DNA of 64,000 nt, taken from positions 1-64,000 of the forward strand of contig DAIDHN010000002.1 of NCBI GenBank assembly GCA_027459665.1. Reading direction: 5' to 3'. This document shows, in pieces, positions 25,288 through 33,784 of this stretch. How positions within the stretch are numbered: position 1 is the stretch's first letter; every line of letters begins with the position of its first letter. The translations under genes were made by a program, and so were the position numbers. The notes beneath the pieces are model-generated. The model did not search any database and was not told the origin of the DNA. It saw nothing but the letters and a program-made list of their open reading frames with translations. Origin of the DNA: Chthonomonadaceae bacterium (GTDB lineage: Bacteria; Armatimonadota; Chthonomonadetes; Chthonomonadales; Chthonomonadaceae).

Positions 25288-27237
25288 ATGACTGCATTTG
25301 ATACCAGAAGTTTCTTGAAGCAAATGGAAGACCAGCGCAGTCAGGAAAGAGCGCTTTCCTGGGAGGGCAGTTTTGCGGAATATATGGAGATTGTCACCCG
25401 CAACCCGCGACTTGCCTCTCTTGCACATGCACGTCTCTACAACATGGTTATCTCTGCAGGAGTTGAAGAGAATGATGGAATGCCGCGTAAATACCTCTTC
25501 TTCAAGGATGAGCTTTACGGCATGGAACACACCCTGCAGCAGCTTGTAGAAGAATACCTGAACCCGGCGGCCAGAAGGCTGGATGTACGAAAACGCATAC
25601 TCATGTTCGTAGGGCCGGTTGGCGGTGGTAAATCTACTCTGGTCACTCTGCTCAAGCGTGGAATGGAGCGGTACAGTCGAACTGAGGAGGGGGCGATTTA
25701 TGCCATCAAGGGATGCCCCATGCATGAGGAACCGCTGCATCTGATACAGGAAGAATTGCGCCAGCAGTTTAAACAGAGCCTGGGTATTCATATTGAGGGA
25801 GACCTTTGCCCCGTGTGCCGCTACCGCCTTGAACACGAATGGGGCAGTAATATTCAAAACGTGCCCGTACAGCGCATTCTGCTTTCAGAACGCAACCGAG
25901 TGGGTGTTGGCACTTTCAAGCCGGCAGACCCCAAAAGCCAGGATGTAGCCGAACTGACCGGCAGCGTGAATATTCAGGCTCTCACCGAATATGGCCAGGA
26001 ATCTGATCCGCGTGCTTACAATTTCGACGGTGAACTCAATATCGCCAACCGCGGCATTATGGAGTTTATTGAAATGCTCAAGGCCGAAAAAAGATTCTTG
26101 TATGAGCTCAACACAGTAGCAGGTGAACAAACCATCAAGGCGAGCAGGTTTGCACTCATCTACTGCGATGTCGCAGTTATCGCACACACCAATGAGTACG
26201 AATACAATTCCTACTTCTCAAACAAAGAAAACGAGGCGATGATCGATCGCATATTTGTTGTAAAAGTGCCTTACAACCTGCGCGTTGCAGAAGAAGTGCG
26301 CATCTATGAAAAGCTTATCAGCCAGTCTGATGTGCAGGATGGCATGCCGGGAGCCGAACTCAGCCTCTCAAGAGTACACATAGCGCCATACACTTTGCGT
26401 GTAGCAGCAATGTTTGCAATCCTCACCAGGCTCAAGGCGTCGCGCAAGGCTGGGCTTAGCCTCATGACCAAACTGAAACTATACGACGGGGAGAAACAGG
26501 TAGGAGATTTTGATCAGCGTACGGTTCGGGAACTGCACGAAGAATTCACCGATGAAGGCATGAATGGGGTATCCCCTCGCTTCATCATTAACCGTATCTC
26601 GGCAGCGCTGGTACGTGGCGGCAAAACTTTTGTTACCCCTATAGATATGCTTCGCACACTACGTGATGGAATTTCTGAATACACTAGCAATGAGGAAGAA
26701 CGCAAAAGACTGCTCGGTTTCATAGACGAAGTGCGAAAAGAGTTTGATGAAACTGCAAAAAAAGAAGTACAGCGCGCTTTCGTTTACTCTTACGAAGAAT
26801 CAGCCAGAACTCTGCTCGATAACTATGTAGACAACGTTGAGGCATACTGTAACCGAGAAAAAGTTAAGCATCCGGTAACTGGGGAAGATGTAGAACCAGA
26901 TGAACGACTGATGAGAAGCATTGAAGAACAAATCAATGTGACAGAAAATCAGAAACGGGAATTCAGGGAAGGGGTTATGAGGTCTGTTGCCTCACTCATG
27001 CGCAGAGGGCAAACATTCAATATCAGCTCAGATGAACGATTAAAAGAAGCAGTAGAGAAAAAGCTCTTCACCGACCTCAAGGATGTAGTGAAGATAACAA
27101 CCAGCACAAAAACCCCCGATGCCGAACAACTTAAACGAGTCAATGAAGTGGTAGAACGCATGTGCAGAGAACAGGGCTACAACCCCGAATCTGCCAATGA
27201 ACTGCTTCGCTACGTAGGCACACTGCTCAATCGCTGA
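25288..27237 (+). CDS. prkA: PrkA family AAA+ protein (serine kinase / protease)
   Basis: 649 residues. The N-terminal AAA domain has Walker A GPVGGGKST (109-117) and the family stretch CPMHEEPLHLI, with CPVCRYRLE further on. The fold continues to the C-terminal kinase-like PrkA domain (TNEYEYNSYFSNKENEAMIDRI, VPYNLRVAEEVRIYEKL). PrkA was described as a serine protein kinase in sporulation and stress regulation in Bacillus, and more recently as an ATP-dependent protease. The yhbH gene follows 15 bases on, as in most genomes; the two form a stress or starvation module. AGGAGG site before the ATG. The usual third member, spoVR, is missing. Confidence 0.95.
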   Translation: MTAFDTRSFLKQMEDQRSQERALSWEGSFAEYMEIVTRNPRLASLAHARLYNMVISAGVEENDGMPRKYLFFKDELYGMEHTLQQLVEEYLNPAARRLDVRKRILMFVGPVGGGKSTLVTLLKRGMERYSRTEEGAIYAIKGCPMHEEPLHLIQEELRQQFKQSLGIHIEGDLCPVCRYRLEHEWGSNIQNVPVQRILLSERNRVGVGTFKPADPKSQDVAELTGSVNIQALTEYGQESDPRAYNFDGELNIANRGIMEFIEMLKAEKRFLYELNTVAGEQTIKASRFALIYCDVAVIAHTNEYEYNSYFSNKENEAMIDRIFVVKVPYNLRVAEEVRIYEKLISQSDVQDGMPGAELSLSRVHIAPYTLRVAAMFAILTRLKASRKAGLSLMTKLKLYDGEKQVGDFDQRTVRELHEEFTDEGMNGVSPRFIINRISAALVRGGKTFVTPIDMLRTLRDGISEYTSNEEERKRLLGFIDEVRKEFDETAKKEVQRAFVYSYEESARTLLDNYVDNVEAYCNREKVKHPVTGEDVEPDERLMRSIEEQINVTENQKREFREGVMRSVASLMRRGQTFNISSDERLKEAVEKKLFTDLKDVVKITTSTKTPDAEQLKRVNEVVERMCREQGYNPESANELLRYVGTLLNR

Positions 27238-27252
27238 AAGGAAGGCTGTACC

Positions 27253-28416
27253 ATGTCTGGTTCACTCAGTACCGATAGCTGGGACCTTCACCGCCGTGCC
27301 GAACGAGACAGGCAGAGACACAATGAAAAGGTAAAAGAGGTCATCAGGAAAAACCTTGGTGACCTTGTCAGCCAGCAAGACATCATCACAGCAGAAAACG
27401 GAAAAATTATCAAAATTCCGGTTCGAGGTCTGGAGCTGCCTCGCATACGCTTCGACAACAATGAAAACGAACGCGTAGGGCAAGGTGCAGGCGGCACACA
27501 GCAGGGTGACATACTGGGCAAAGCCGGCCAGCCTTCTTCTGGAACAGGTAAACAGGCCAGCCAGGAACCAGGGGTAGACTTTTACGAAGCCGAACTCACC
27601 ATTGAAGAACTCACTGCACTGGTGTTTGAAGACCTGCACCTGCCCAACCTGGAGGAACGCGGTGTAAAGCAGATACAGGCTGAAAACATTGAATTCAACT
27701 CAGTCAGCCGCAGAGGCATCACCTCCAACCTCGATAGAAAACGCACTCTGATGGAAGCCTGGCGAAGAAATGCAAGAGAAGGGTCGCCCGGCTGGAAAGT
27801 ACGCAAGGAAGACCTGAGATACAAAACCTGGGAAGCAGTAACCGAGCCGCAGCGTAATGCTGTCATATTCGCCATGAGAGATGTCTCTGGCTCTATGGGA
27901 GAGTTTGAGGCATATATCTGCAGATCTTTCTACTTCTGGATGCTCCGTTTCCTGAGAAAAAAATATACCAGCGCCGAGATTGTCTTCATCACCTGCCACA
28001 CCGAGGCAAGAGAAGTAGATGAAACTGCCTTTTTCTCTCTGGGCGATTCTGGCGGAACAAAAATGAGTGAAGCCTACAAGCTGGCAATACGTATTATAGA
28101 ACAGAGATACAATCCCAGGGAATGGAATATCTACCCATTTCTCTTCTCAGATGGTTACAACTGGGGAGATCAGGAATGCGTAGATTTAATGAGGGATATG
28201 GAAGCTTACTGCAACCAGATTGGCTACGGAGAAATCGCTTCAGATACCTGGAACCAATCATCCGGTTTCGCTCCGCTTGGGCAGGCATACCAGGAGGCTT
28301 TTGCAAATGAAAAACGCATATGCCTGGTAAAAATAAACAACAAGGATGACGTATGGCCAGCTCTCAAGCGATTCTTCAGCAAATATCCCGAAGTGCAGGA
28401 AATGGAGACTTCATAG
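27253..28416 (+). CDS. yhbH: YeaH/YhbH family protein (DUF444)
   Basis: 387 residues of the DUF444 family, partner of PrkA. The N-terminus is basic and charged (HRRAERDRQRHNEKVKEVIRKNL within 15-40), then a Gly-rich linker (GQGAGGTQQGD), and a von Willebrand A-like domain with the metal site DVSGSMGEFE and SGGTKMSEAYKLA. The exact biochemical role is unknown; in E. coli the gene is part of the RpoS and nitrogen-stress response with yeaG. Runs tightly between prkA and the DUF4230 gene. Confidence 0.93.
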   Translation: MSGSLSTDSWDLHRRAERDRQRHNEKVKEVIRKNLGDLVSQQDIITAENGKIIKIPVRGLELPRIRFDNNENERVGQGAGGTQQGDILGKAGQPSSGTGKQASQEPGVDFYEAELTIEELTALVFEDLHLPNLEERGVKQIQAENIEFNSVSRRGITSNLDRKRTLMEAWRRNAREGSPGWKVRKEDLRYKTWEAVTEPQRNAVIFAMRDVSGSMGEFEAYICRSFYFWMLRFLRKKYTSAEIVFITCHTEAREVDETAFFSLGDSGGTKMSEAYKLAIRIIEQRYNPREWNIYPFLFSDGYNWGDQECVDLMRDMEAYCNQIGYGEIASDTWNQSSGFAPLGQAYQEAFANEKRICLVKINNKDDVWPALKRFFSKYPEVQEMETS

Positions 28417-28417
28417 C

Positions 28418-29053
28418 ATGACAGGCAAACAGACACTGCGCGGTTTTATAACGCTGACGGCAGCCTTTCTGGTTGGCGCACTGCTCGCCGGATGGATTCT
28501 TTATACCGGATACCAGCGCAAAAACCGCCTGCCGGCAGATACTGGTTCTGTTCTGCTGGCAGTTCAGAAACTGGGCGATCTGCACACAGTTTCCTACCGC
28601 TACAAGGACATAGTTACGCAAAACACCTCAAAATCACCCAACAGCATGTTCGAGCACATCCCCGGAGTGTCTATGCTGGTACACTGGGCCACACACAACC
28701 AGGCAGTAGTAATGGCAGTCGGTCATGTGGAAGCCGGAATCAATCTCGCACAGGTCACTCAGAACAATATAACCTGCATCCGCAGCGCAAATGGCGATAA
28801 AATTATGCAGGTGCATCTTCCACAACCAGTAATCTATTCTCCTCAGGTACATGTTCGTGTAATCAATGAAACCAGCGGTGTATTTTATCACGACAAAAAC
28901 ATTGTGCCCCGTGCAGAAGCAACTGCAGCCCATCTGTTTCGTGAAGAAGCTCTAAATCAACATATTCTTGAACAGGCAAAATCCAACGCTCTTACTCAGC
29001 TTTCGTCTCTTACACACCGGCTTGGGCTGCACAATGTGCAGTTTACGTTCTAA
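28418..29053 (+). CDS. DUF4230-like membrane-anchored protein
   Basis: 211 residues with one N-terminal transmembrane helix (about 8-31) and a soluble domain typical of DUF4230: LGDLHTVSYRYKDIVT, VVMAVGHVEAGINLAQV, VHLPQPVIYSPQV, and a helical end with EEALNQHILEQAKSNALTQL-type sequence. The function is unknown. The ATG at 28418, one base after the yhbH stop region, has GGAG 10 bases upstream. Its place where spoVR usually follows prkA and yhbH is unusual. Confidence 0.8.
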   Translation: MTGKQTLRGFITLTAAFLVGALLAGWILYTGYQRKNRLPADTGSVLLAVQKLGDLHTVSYRYKDIVTQNTSKSPNSMFEHIPGVSMLVHWATHNQAVVMAVGHVEAGINLAQVTQNNITCIRSANGDKIMQVHLPQPVIYSPQVHVRVINETSGVFYHDKNIVPRAEATAAHLFREEALNQHILEQAKSNALTQLSSLTHRLGLHNVQFTF

Positions 29054-29235
29054 TTTGCTCCAGCTCGAACACATTGCTATTCAGATTATGCATTGAGTTG
29101 TCTCTCGGCAAAACCCCTGAAGAAAATACCGATTCTCTCCGATAGTTACCCCAACCTTCCCGGTTGCAATGCGTCTGCATCATATAGAACACCACATTTT
29201 GCTGTAAAGATTAGGTGCAAACAGGAGAATTTACT

Positions 29236-29757
29236 ATGAAAATATCTGGAGAAAGCTGGGTACTTGTTATGCTGGGGCTTGCTGACTTGATGACGACTAT
29301 CGTATTCATAAAAATGCATGGCGCTCAGGAAGCAAATCCTATTTTTCACCAGTACTGGCAAATGGGCCTCGTAGCATTTATTGTTGCTAAAATGGTTTGC
29401 CTGCTCGGTCCAATTACCATACTTGAATGGGCGCGTACCAGAAACCCAGAACTGGTACGCTTTGCCCTGCGAACTGCCATATTCGGCTATGTACTGCTCT
29501 ATGGCATTGGCTTCTTTCGACTCAATAACAACAATGCAAATGCTGATCAAAAAATGACAGAAACAAGCTACATTAATCTCTCAAATATGAAGTTGAAGTA
29601 CAGAAAATCTCTTTTTATACACTCATTGAACTACCACAAAACCATTGGCAAATCTCTGAGCTGGAATTCAGTTTTCTCTACTGTACTTGATTATCATATG
29701 GGGCTTTTGAATAAACACCCCCAATATACCAGAATACCTGCTTCTGCTCAGCAATAA
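29236..29757 (+). CDS. Small membrane protein, DUF5658-like N-terminal part
   Basis: 173 residues. Residues 1-100 hold three hydrophobic helices with LADLMTTIVFIKMHGAQEANPIF, given here as a landmark: an Asp near the first helix and an NP pair, as in DUF5658 proteins. The last 70 residues are polar, Ser/Asn/Lys-rich and unlike anything I recognise. AGGAG stands 8 bases before the ATG at 29236; the frame is open further up to 29215. Function unknown. Confidence 0.65.
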   Translation: MKISGESWVLVMLGLADLMTTIVFIKMHGAQEANPIFHQYWQMGLVAFIVAKMVCLLGPITILEWARTRNPELVRFALRTAIFGYVLLYGIGFFRLNNNNANADQKMTETSYINLSNMKLKYRKSLFIHSLNYHKTIGKSLSWNSVFSTVLDYHMGLLNKHPQYTRIPASAQQ

Positions 29758-29763
29758 CCCCGC

Positions 29764-29795
29764 AGGCGGCCTGTACCTGCAGATACAGGCCGCCT
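29764..29795. terminator. Convergent 12-bp hairpin between membrane protein and cold-shock gene
   Basis: AGGCGGCCTGTA (29764-29775), an 8-base loop, and its exact complement (29784-29795), which overlaps the cold-shock stop codon. Probably serves both converging genes. No T-tract on either side. Confidence 0.55.
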
Positions 29796-30003
29796 ACATT
29801 ACAAGCCGAACATTTTTTGCCTGGCGGCCTTTCTCAGTATGTACTTCGTCATACTGTACTCGCTGCCCCTCACGCAGCGTGCGATAACCATCTGTTAAGA
29901 TCACGGTATGGTGTACAAATACATCTGCCCCGTCTTCGGCAACTATAAAGCCATATCCCTTGGCATCGTTGAACCATTTTACTTTACCTACAGACATTAC
30001 CAC
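29794..30003 (-). CDS. Cold-shock domain protein
   Basis: A 69-residue single CSD protein that binds single-stranded RNA and DNA. It has the RNP1 motif KGYGFIV and RNP2 VFVHHT, with the start KVKWFNDAKGYGF typical of CspA-like proteins. The frame begins GTG (30003), 6 bases after AGGAG; an ATG two codons on (29997), 12 bases from it, gives the more usual MSVGKVKW. Both are possible. Confidence 0.93.
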   Translation of the reverse strand: MVMSVGKVKWFNDAKGYGFIVAEDGADVFVHHTVILTDGYRTLREGQRVQYDEVHTEKGRQAKNVRLVM

Positions 30004-30030
30004 AGCTTTCTCCTCATTTGAGAGTAAATT

Positions 30031-30059
30031 ACTATACTGGCTGCATTAAGAAACTTCAA
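30031..30059 (-). promoter_or_regulatory. Promoter of the cold-shock gene
   Basis: On the minus strand: TTGAAG (30059-30054), 17 bases, TATAGT (30036-30031), about 30 bases before the coding start. Confidence 0.55.
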
Positions 30060-30103
30060 ATATAATCTAACACGTATATTGGTGAATATTGTTGACAGCA
30101 ATT

Positions 30104-30132
30104 ACCAGTTTTTTTCTCAAACTGGTTATAAT
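30104..30132 (+). promoter_or_regulatory. cynS -10 box with adjoining inverted repeat
   Basis: ACCAGTTT (30104-30111) and AAACTGGT (30119-30126) with a 7-base gap directly precede TATAAT (30127-30132). The repeat lies where a -35 box should be, so it may be an activator or repressor site. TTGACA at 30092-30097 is too far from the -10 (29 bases). Confidence 0.4.
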
Positions 30133-30200
30133 ACCTGTCTCTCGCCACCCAAGCTGACCATATTTTGAGTCGGCATACACACCATTACAGGAGAATAACC

Positions 30201-30641
30201 TTGAACCGTGAAGAAGCTACCCGCCTCATCTGTGAGGCACGCATTGCACACCGCATCACCTGGGTGCAGCTGGCAGATGCCATTGGCAGAAGCAAAGTAT
30301 GGACTACCGCCGCACTTTTGGGGCAGCACCCACTCAGCCCTGAAGAAGCCGATACAATCACCCATATACTCGGTCTCAACCAGGAAACAGCGGAAGCTCT
30401 GCAGCAAATACCTAGCCGAGGAGAACTGGCTATTCCACCTTCCGACCCAACGATATACAGATTCCAGGAGCTGATACAAGTATATGGCCCTGCACTAAAA
30501 CAGCTCATTCATGAAGAGTTTGGAGACGGTATCATGAGCGCGATCGACTTTGAAATGTCTTTAGATCGCAAACCCGACCCTGCGGGCGACAGAGTTTACA
30601 TTACCATGAGCGGTAAATTTCTTTCTTATAGAAAGTTTTGA
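30201..30641 (+). CDS. cynS: Cyanate hydratase (cyanase)
   Basis: Decomposes cyanate with bicarbonate to ammonia and carbon dioxide. The 146-residue product has the helical N-terminal DNA-binding-like domain (TWVQLADAIGRSKVWTTAALLGQHPL) and the catalytic C-terminal domain with IYRFQELIQVYGPALK (Arg and Glu of the active site) and GIMSAIDF (Ser of the active site). The end is YITMSGKFLSYRKF, typical of the family. The TTG at 30201 is 7 bases behind AGGAG and fits the family start. No carbonic anhydrase or cyanate transporter lies next to it. Confidence 0.93.
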   Translation: MNREEATRLICEARIAHRITWVQLADAIGRSKVWTTAALLGQHPLSPEEADTITHILGLNQETAEALQQIPSRGELAIPPSDPTIYRFQELIQVYGPALKQLIHEEFGDGIMSAIDFEMSLDRKPDPAGDRVYITMSGKFLSYRKF

Positions 30642-30724
30642 AAGTAATGCCATCTCAGCAAACTGAATTAAGAACGAATTTTTTCATTTTTTTTCATTTT
30701 TTTTCGAATTTTAATTGCGAATTA

Positions 30725-30753
30725 TTGCGAATTCCAATTTTGCGTGTTATACT
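30725..30753 (+). promoter_or_regulatory. Promoter of the GntR/LacI-type regulator
   Basis: TTGCGA (30725-30730), 17 bases, TATACT (30748-30753). The spacer holds TCCAATTT, a half-site of the operator below. Direct repeats ATTGCGAATT precede it. Confidence 0.6.
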
Positions 30754-30766
30754 AACTATAACTCCA

Positions 30767-30785
30767 AAATTGGACCGTCCAATTT
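30767..30785. promoter_or_regulatory. Operator palindrome at the regulator's transcription start
   Basis: AAATTGGA-CCG-TCCAATTT, 8-bp arms. Further half-sites are TCCAATTT at 30733-30740 and AAATTGG at 30797-30803. Placed just after the -10 box, it fits autorepression by the downstream GntR/LacI-type protein. Confidence 0.6.
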
Positions 30786-30825
30786 GATACTAATGCAAAT
30801 TGGCACGGTACACGAAAAGCATAAA

Positions 30826-32010
30826 ATGCCTCGAGAAACAGAATACCAACGCATAGCAGAAAAAATACGCAACACCTGGCTGCGCAACCCTGATGTTGTC
30901 CCAGGTACAAAACTGCCCACCGAACGGCAGATGCAAGCCCAGTTTGAAGTAGGTCGCTCTACCGTCTCCCGCGCACTCGCACTGCTTGCTGCAGAAAATC
31001 TGATCGAAATGAGGCAGGGCAGTGGAGTGTATGTACGAAATACCGCCAATAGCCACGAAAAACACCTGCTTGGCTTTATTACTCCCTGTCTCTTCGGTAA
31101 GGATGCAATTAGCCGCCCGGTGCTTAGTCATTTGCAGTGTGGGCTGCAAAACCGAGCTGAAGAACTGGGCTACCAGCTCCTTACCGCAAGTGCTCAAAGC
31201 AGTGTCGAGACAGAAGAATTGCTCACAGCGCACTTTCTTCGCCTCGGGGTAAAGGGCCTTATTATTTACCCGGTTGCTTCTACACAGGAACGCACAAAAA
31301 ATCAGGCACAGGCAGATTACCTAGCCCGGCGTTTTCGACATGTACCTATTGTACTAACCGACTTGGGAACAGAATCATGGAACAGAAACATGGTGGTCTT
31401 CGACAACTTTACTGCCGGAAGACAAATGACCCGCATGCTGTTGCAAAAAAGACGACGCAACATTCTTTTCATGCATATGTTTAAGCACAATTTGCACCTT
31501 TCAATACATGAAAGAGCATCTGGGTACCGTGCAGAAATGAAAGCCGCAGGTCTTGATTTGCCAGAAAGTTATCTCTCGTTCGGCAGCACTGCACAGTGTG
31601 ATATACAGGGCCTCACTGAAAATGAAGCAGACTACTGGGCAAAATCATTATTGCAAATAACTCCCCTCCCAAATGCCCTGATTGCCTGGGAAGACAGCAC
31701 TGCCATCCTGCTTATCAGGGCCTTGCAGCGTACAGGCGTGCGAGTGCCTGAAGATATAATTGTGTGCGGCTTTGATAACCTTCCTGCATCGCATTTTTTC
31801 ACTCCCCCTTTCCCTACCACTGAGCCAGACTTTGAGGCCATGGGTGAGACAGCAATTCAGCTTCTGCACCAACAGATCATAGAACCTGCCACACACCCAA
31901 GAACATACCTGCTGCCTGTGCCTCTGCTTTGGCGCGAACCAGAAGACCAGGTGCCTTCTCAACACACTGGTTACTTTGCTACATACAACACTGCATCACC
32001 TACACTCTGA
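30826..32010 (+). CDS. Transcriptional regulator: GntR DNA-binding domain with LacI-type sensor
   Basis: 394 residues. The N-terminal GntR winged helix reads [39 protein letters not shown], and MRQGSGVYV. From about residue 80 a periplasmic-binding-protein fold of the LacI sugar-sensor type follows ([88 protein letters not shown]). The ligand is probably a sugar. The ATG at 30826 gives the family N-terminus; an ATG at 30793 is also in frame. Neither has a strong ribosome site. The DUF1559 gene starts 20 bases downstream, an arrangement frequent in Armatimonadota. Confidence 0.88.
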   Translation: MPRETEYQRIAEKIRNTWLRNPDVVPGTKLPTERQMQAQFEVGRSTVSRALALLAAENLIEMRQGSGVYVRNTANSHEKHLLGFITPCLFGKDAISRPVLSHLQCGLQNRAEELGYQLLTASAQSSVETEELLTAHFLRLGVKGLIIYPVASTQERTKNQAQADYLARRFRHVPIVLTDLGTESWNRNMVVFDNFTAGRQMTRMLLQKRRRNILFMHMFKHNLHLSIHERASGYRAEMKAAGLDLPESYLSFGSTAQCDIQGLTENEADYWAKSLLQITPLPNALIAWEDSTAILLIRALQRTGVRVPEDIIVCGFDNLPASHFFTPPFPTTEPDFEAMGETAIQLLHQQIIEPATHPRTYLLPVPLLWREPEDQVPSQHTGYFATYNTASPTL

Positions 32011-32029
32011 GACGAGGAGGGTCTCAAAC

Positions 32030-32839
32030 ATGAAGAAACAGGCATTCACTCTGATTGAGCTGCTGGTAGTAATTGCTATTATCGCTATCCTGGCTGCCAT
32101 TCTCTTCCCCGTGTTTGCTCAGGCGAGAGAAAAGGCAAGAGCCATCACCTGCATCTCCAATCTGAAACAAATCGGGCTGGCTTTGCACATGTATGATCAG
32201 GACTATGATGAACAGTTTCCAATGGGTGGATATACGGCGCAGAGAGACTGGGAAGAAAACCCAGACGTCAACCCATACACCGCTGGGCCATGTCTCGATT
32301 TCAATCCCGCATGGAAGGGGGTAAGCATACCTTCAATACCAGGTCCGGCATTCACTGGCTGTGAGTATGGCACAGAGTTCTATCGAATCCTTATGTGGAT
32401 ACAATGCTACCCATACATCAAGAATGTACAGGTTTGGTACTGTCCATCAGACCACTACAATCAACCCAACATTACCAATGAAGAACAGGGGCAGCAGTCC
32501 TACCACTGGTTCCCCGACTGGGTTTACAATAACTGGTGCCCATCTGGCGGCCCTTTCCCATGCGTCAAATACCAGGATGGCAGCAAGCGCGACCTGTCTG
32601 GCCAGCCAGTAAGCGAGCTTTCAGACTACTACTCACAGCGCATTCTCATAACCGAGCGCGGTGTTTTCGGGTGGGAAGGTCAAGACTCTGCAAGAATCGG
32701 TGGGAACACCAGCAGTGAAAATCATCCCATTGGTTACAATGCGCTCTACTTCGACAGCCATGCGAAAATGATTCCTTTCGGCAAGAAATGGGTCACTACC
32801 CCGGCAAGCGGATGGCCGCCCAGCCAGGCTCCTCAGTAA
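32030..32839 (+). CDS. DUF1559-type protein with prepilin N-terminal cleavage site
   Basis: 269 residues. It starts [20 protein letters not shown] (type IV pilin-like signal; cleavage before Phe, Glu at mature +5), then [36 protein letters not shown], given in landmarks only, a conserved N-terminal repeat of DUF1559 proteins. The C-terminus [14 protein letters not shown] is a variant of the H-x9-DG motif. Such proteins are numerous in Planctomycetota and Armatimonadota and probably form pseudopili of unknown role. GAGGAGGG stands 6 bases before the ATG. In one operon with the sugar regulator and the small membrane protein. Confidence 0.92.
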   Translation: MKKQAFTLIELLVVIAIIAILAAILFPVFAQAREKARAITCISNLKQIGLALHMYDQDYDEQFPMGGYTAQRDWEENPDVNPYTAGPCLDFNPAWKGVSIPSIPGPAFTGCEYGTEFYRILMWIQCYPYIKNVQVWYCPSDHYNQPNITNEEQGQQSYHWFPDWVYNNWCPSGGPFPCVKYQDGSKRDLSGQPVSELSDYYSQRILITERGVFGWEGQDSARIGGNTSSENHPIGYNALYFDSHAKMIPFGKKWVTTPASGWPPSQAPQ

Positions 32840-32902
32840 ACACCATGCCTCAGCCTGCCCTCTGCTCGGCACGACAGGTTGTGGCCCAATTAAGGAGAGA
32901 TA

Positions 32903-33094
32903 ATGAAAACCGAAATACCTACTTCTCTGGCAGCAGGCATCATTCTTCTTCTGATTGCAGTGGCGGCTGGCATCTATTTCCTGCGCCCTCAACCTGCACA
33001 CCAAAAACCGCCGGGCATGCCCGCTTCTGTGGCAAAAGAATTTCAGAAACGAATGTCAGCCTATGGAAAGAACAACGGAATGGCTCATCCCTAA
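32903..33094 (+). CDS. Small single-pass membrane protein
   Basis: 63 residues: one transmembrane helix (about 9-27) and a short polar end with PGMPASVAKEFQKRM. No family recognised. AAGGAG is 5 bases before the ATG, and the terminator begins at its stop codon, so it is the last gene of the regulator-DUF1559 operon. Small proteins of this plan often follow DUF1559 genes in this phylum (from memory, not checked). Confidence 0.75.
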   Translation: MKTEIPTSLAAGIILLLIAVAAGIYFLRPQPAHQKPPGMPASVAKEFQKRMSAYGKNNGMAHP

Positions 33095-33149
33095 AACCAT
33101 TGTGCCCACTGCCTCTGTATCCAAGAAGTGGTGGGCACAATGGTTTTTT
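33093..33149 (+). terminator. Rho-independent terminator
   Basis: AAAACCATTGTGCCCAC (33093-33109) pairs exactly with 33131-33147; the last bases are TTTTTT. A 17-bp stem with a 21-base loop. It ends the regulator-DUF1559-small protein operon. Confidence 0.9.
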
Positions 33150-33192
33150 CCAGGCATGCAATCGTGCCGATGCTTTATATTAGGGCAATTTC

Positions 33193-33220
33193 TTGCGTTT
33201 TAGGCACTTTTTTGTAAAAT
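33193..33220 (+). promoter_or_regulatory. Putative promoter of the HesB/IscA gene
   Basis: TTGCGT (33193-33198), 16 bases, TAAAAT (33215-33220). Confidence 0.4.
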
Positions 33221-33326
33221 ACAAAGTAAAGAAAATTAGGTACAATTAATCTATCTGCCAATAATATCAATGCAGACTTTAGCTGCACAAATGGTAAAAC
33301 GACTTTTCAAGGAGCATCCTCTCAAT

Positions 33327-33734
33327 ATGGCTACACTAGATACAGAAACAACCGGCGGCATTGAGCTTACTGAGCGAGCCGCACAGGAAATTCTTGGTTT
33401 GCTTGAAAAACAGGGTAAAACCGACTCTGCCCTGCGAGTTTTTGTGCAGGGAGGAGGCTGCTCTGGACTCAACTATGGCATGGCAATTGATGATGAGATA
33501 GAAGAAGACGATTTCATTTTCCAGTGCAACGGTGTCAAGGTGATTGTAGACCCCATCTCCATCAACTACATCAAGGGTGCTTCAGTAGACTACGTGGAAG
33601 ATGTAATGGGAGGCGGCTTCAAGATCGATAACCCCAATGCTACCCGCTCTTGCGGATGCGGCAATTCTTTCTCAACCGATGATGGCCCGGAGGCTTCATC
33701 GGGAGGCTGCGGTTCCGGCTGCGGCTGCCATTAG
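33327..33734 (+). CDS. HesB/IscA/ErpA-family iron-sulfur protein with Cys-rich tail
   Basis: An A-type iron-sulfur carrier that hands clusters to apo-proteins, 135 residues. The three family cysteines are present: GGGCSGLNYG and SCGCGNSF. A further tail of about 22 residues (Asp/Ser/Gly linker, then GGCGSGCGCH) adds four cysteines and a His, which normal IscA and ErpA proteins lack. The ATG at 33327 has AAGGAG 12 bases upstream; an ATG at 33270 would add an unlikely 19-residue start. Confidence 0.9.
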   Translation: MATLDTETTGGIELTERAAQEILGLLEKQGKTDSALRVFVQGGGCSGLNYGMAIDDEIEEDDFIFQCNGVKVIVDPISINYIKGASVDYVEDVMGGGFKIDNPNATRSCGCGNSFSTDDGPEASSGGCGSGCGCH

Positions 33735-33743
33735 TAGTCACTG

Positions 33744-33771
33744 CGCACAGGCTGCTGGTGCAGCCTGTGCG
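33744..33771 (+). terminator. 12-bp hairpin after the HesB/IscA gene, no T-tract
   Basis: CGCACAGGCTGC (33744-33755), loop TGGT, and the exact complement (33760-33771), 10 bases after the stop codon. Confidence 0.5.
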
Positions 33772-33784
33772 AGTACAATCTCTC

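Noticed and set aside
30676-30703. T-rich repeats (three TTTTTTCA-type units) after cynS
   Set aside because: Could help end cynS transcription, but no stem precedes them; not enough to call a terminator or tandem repeat element.
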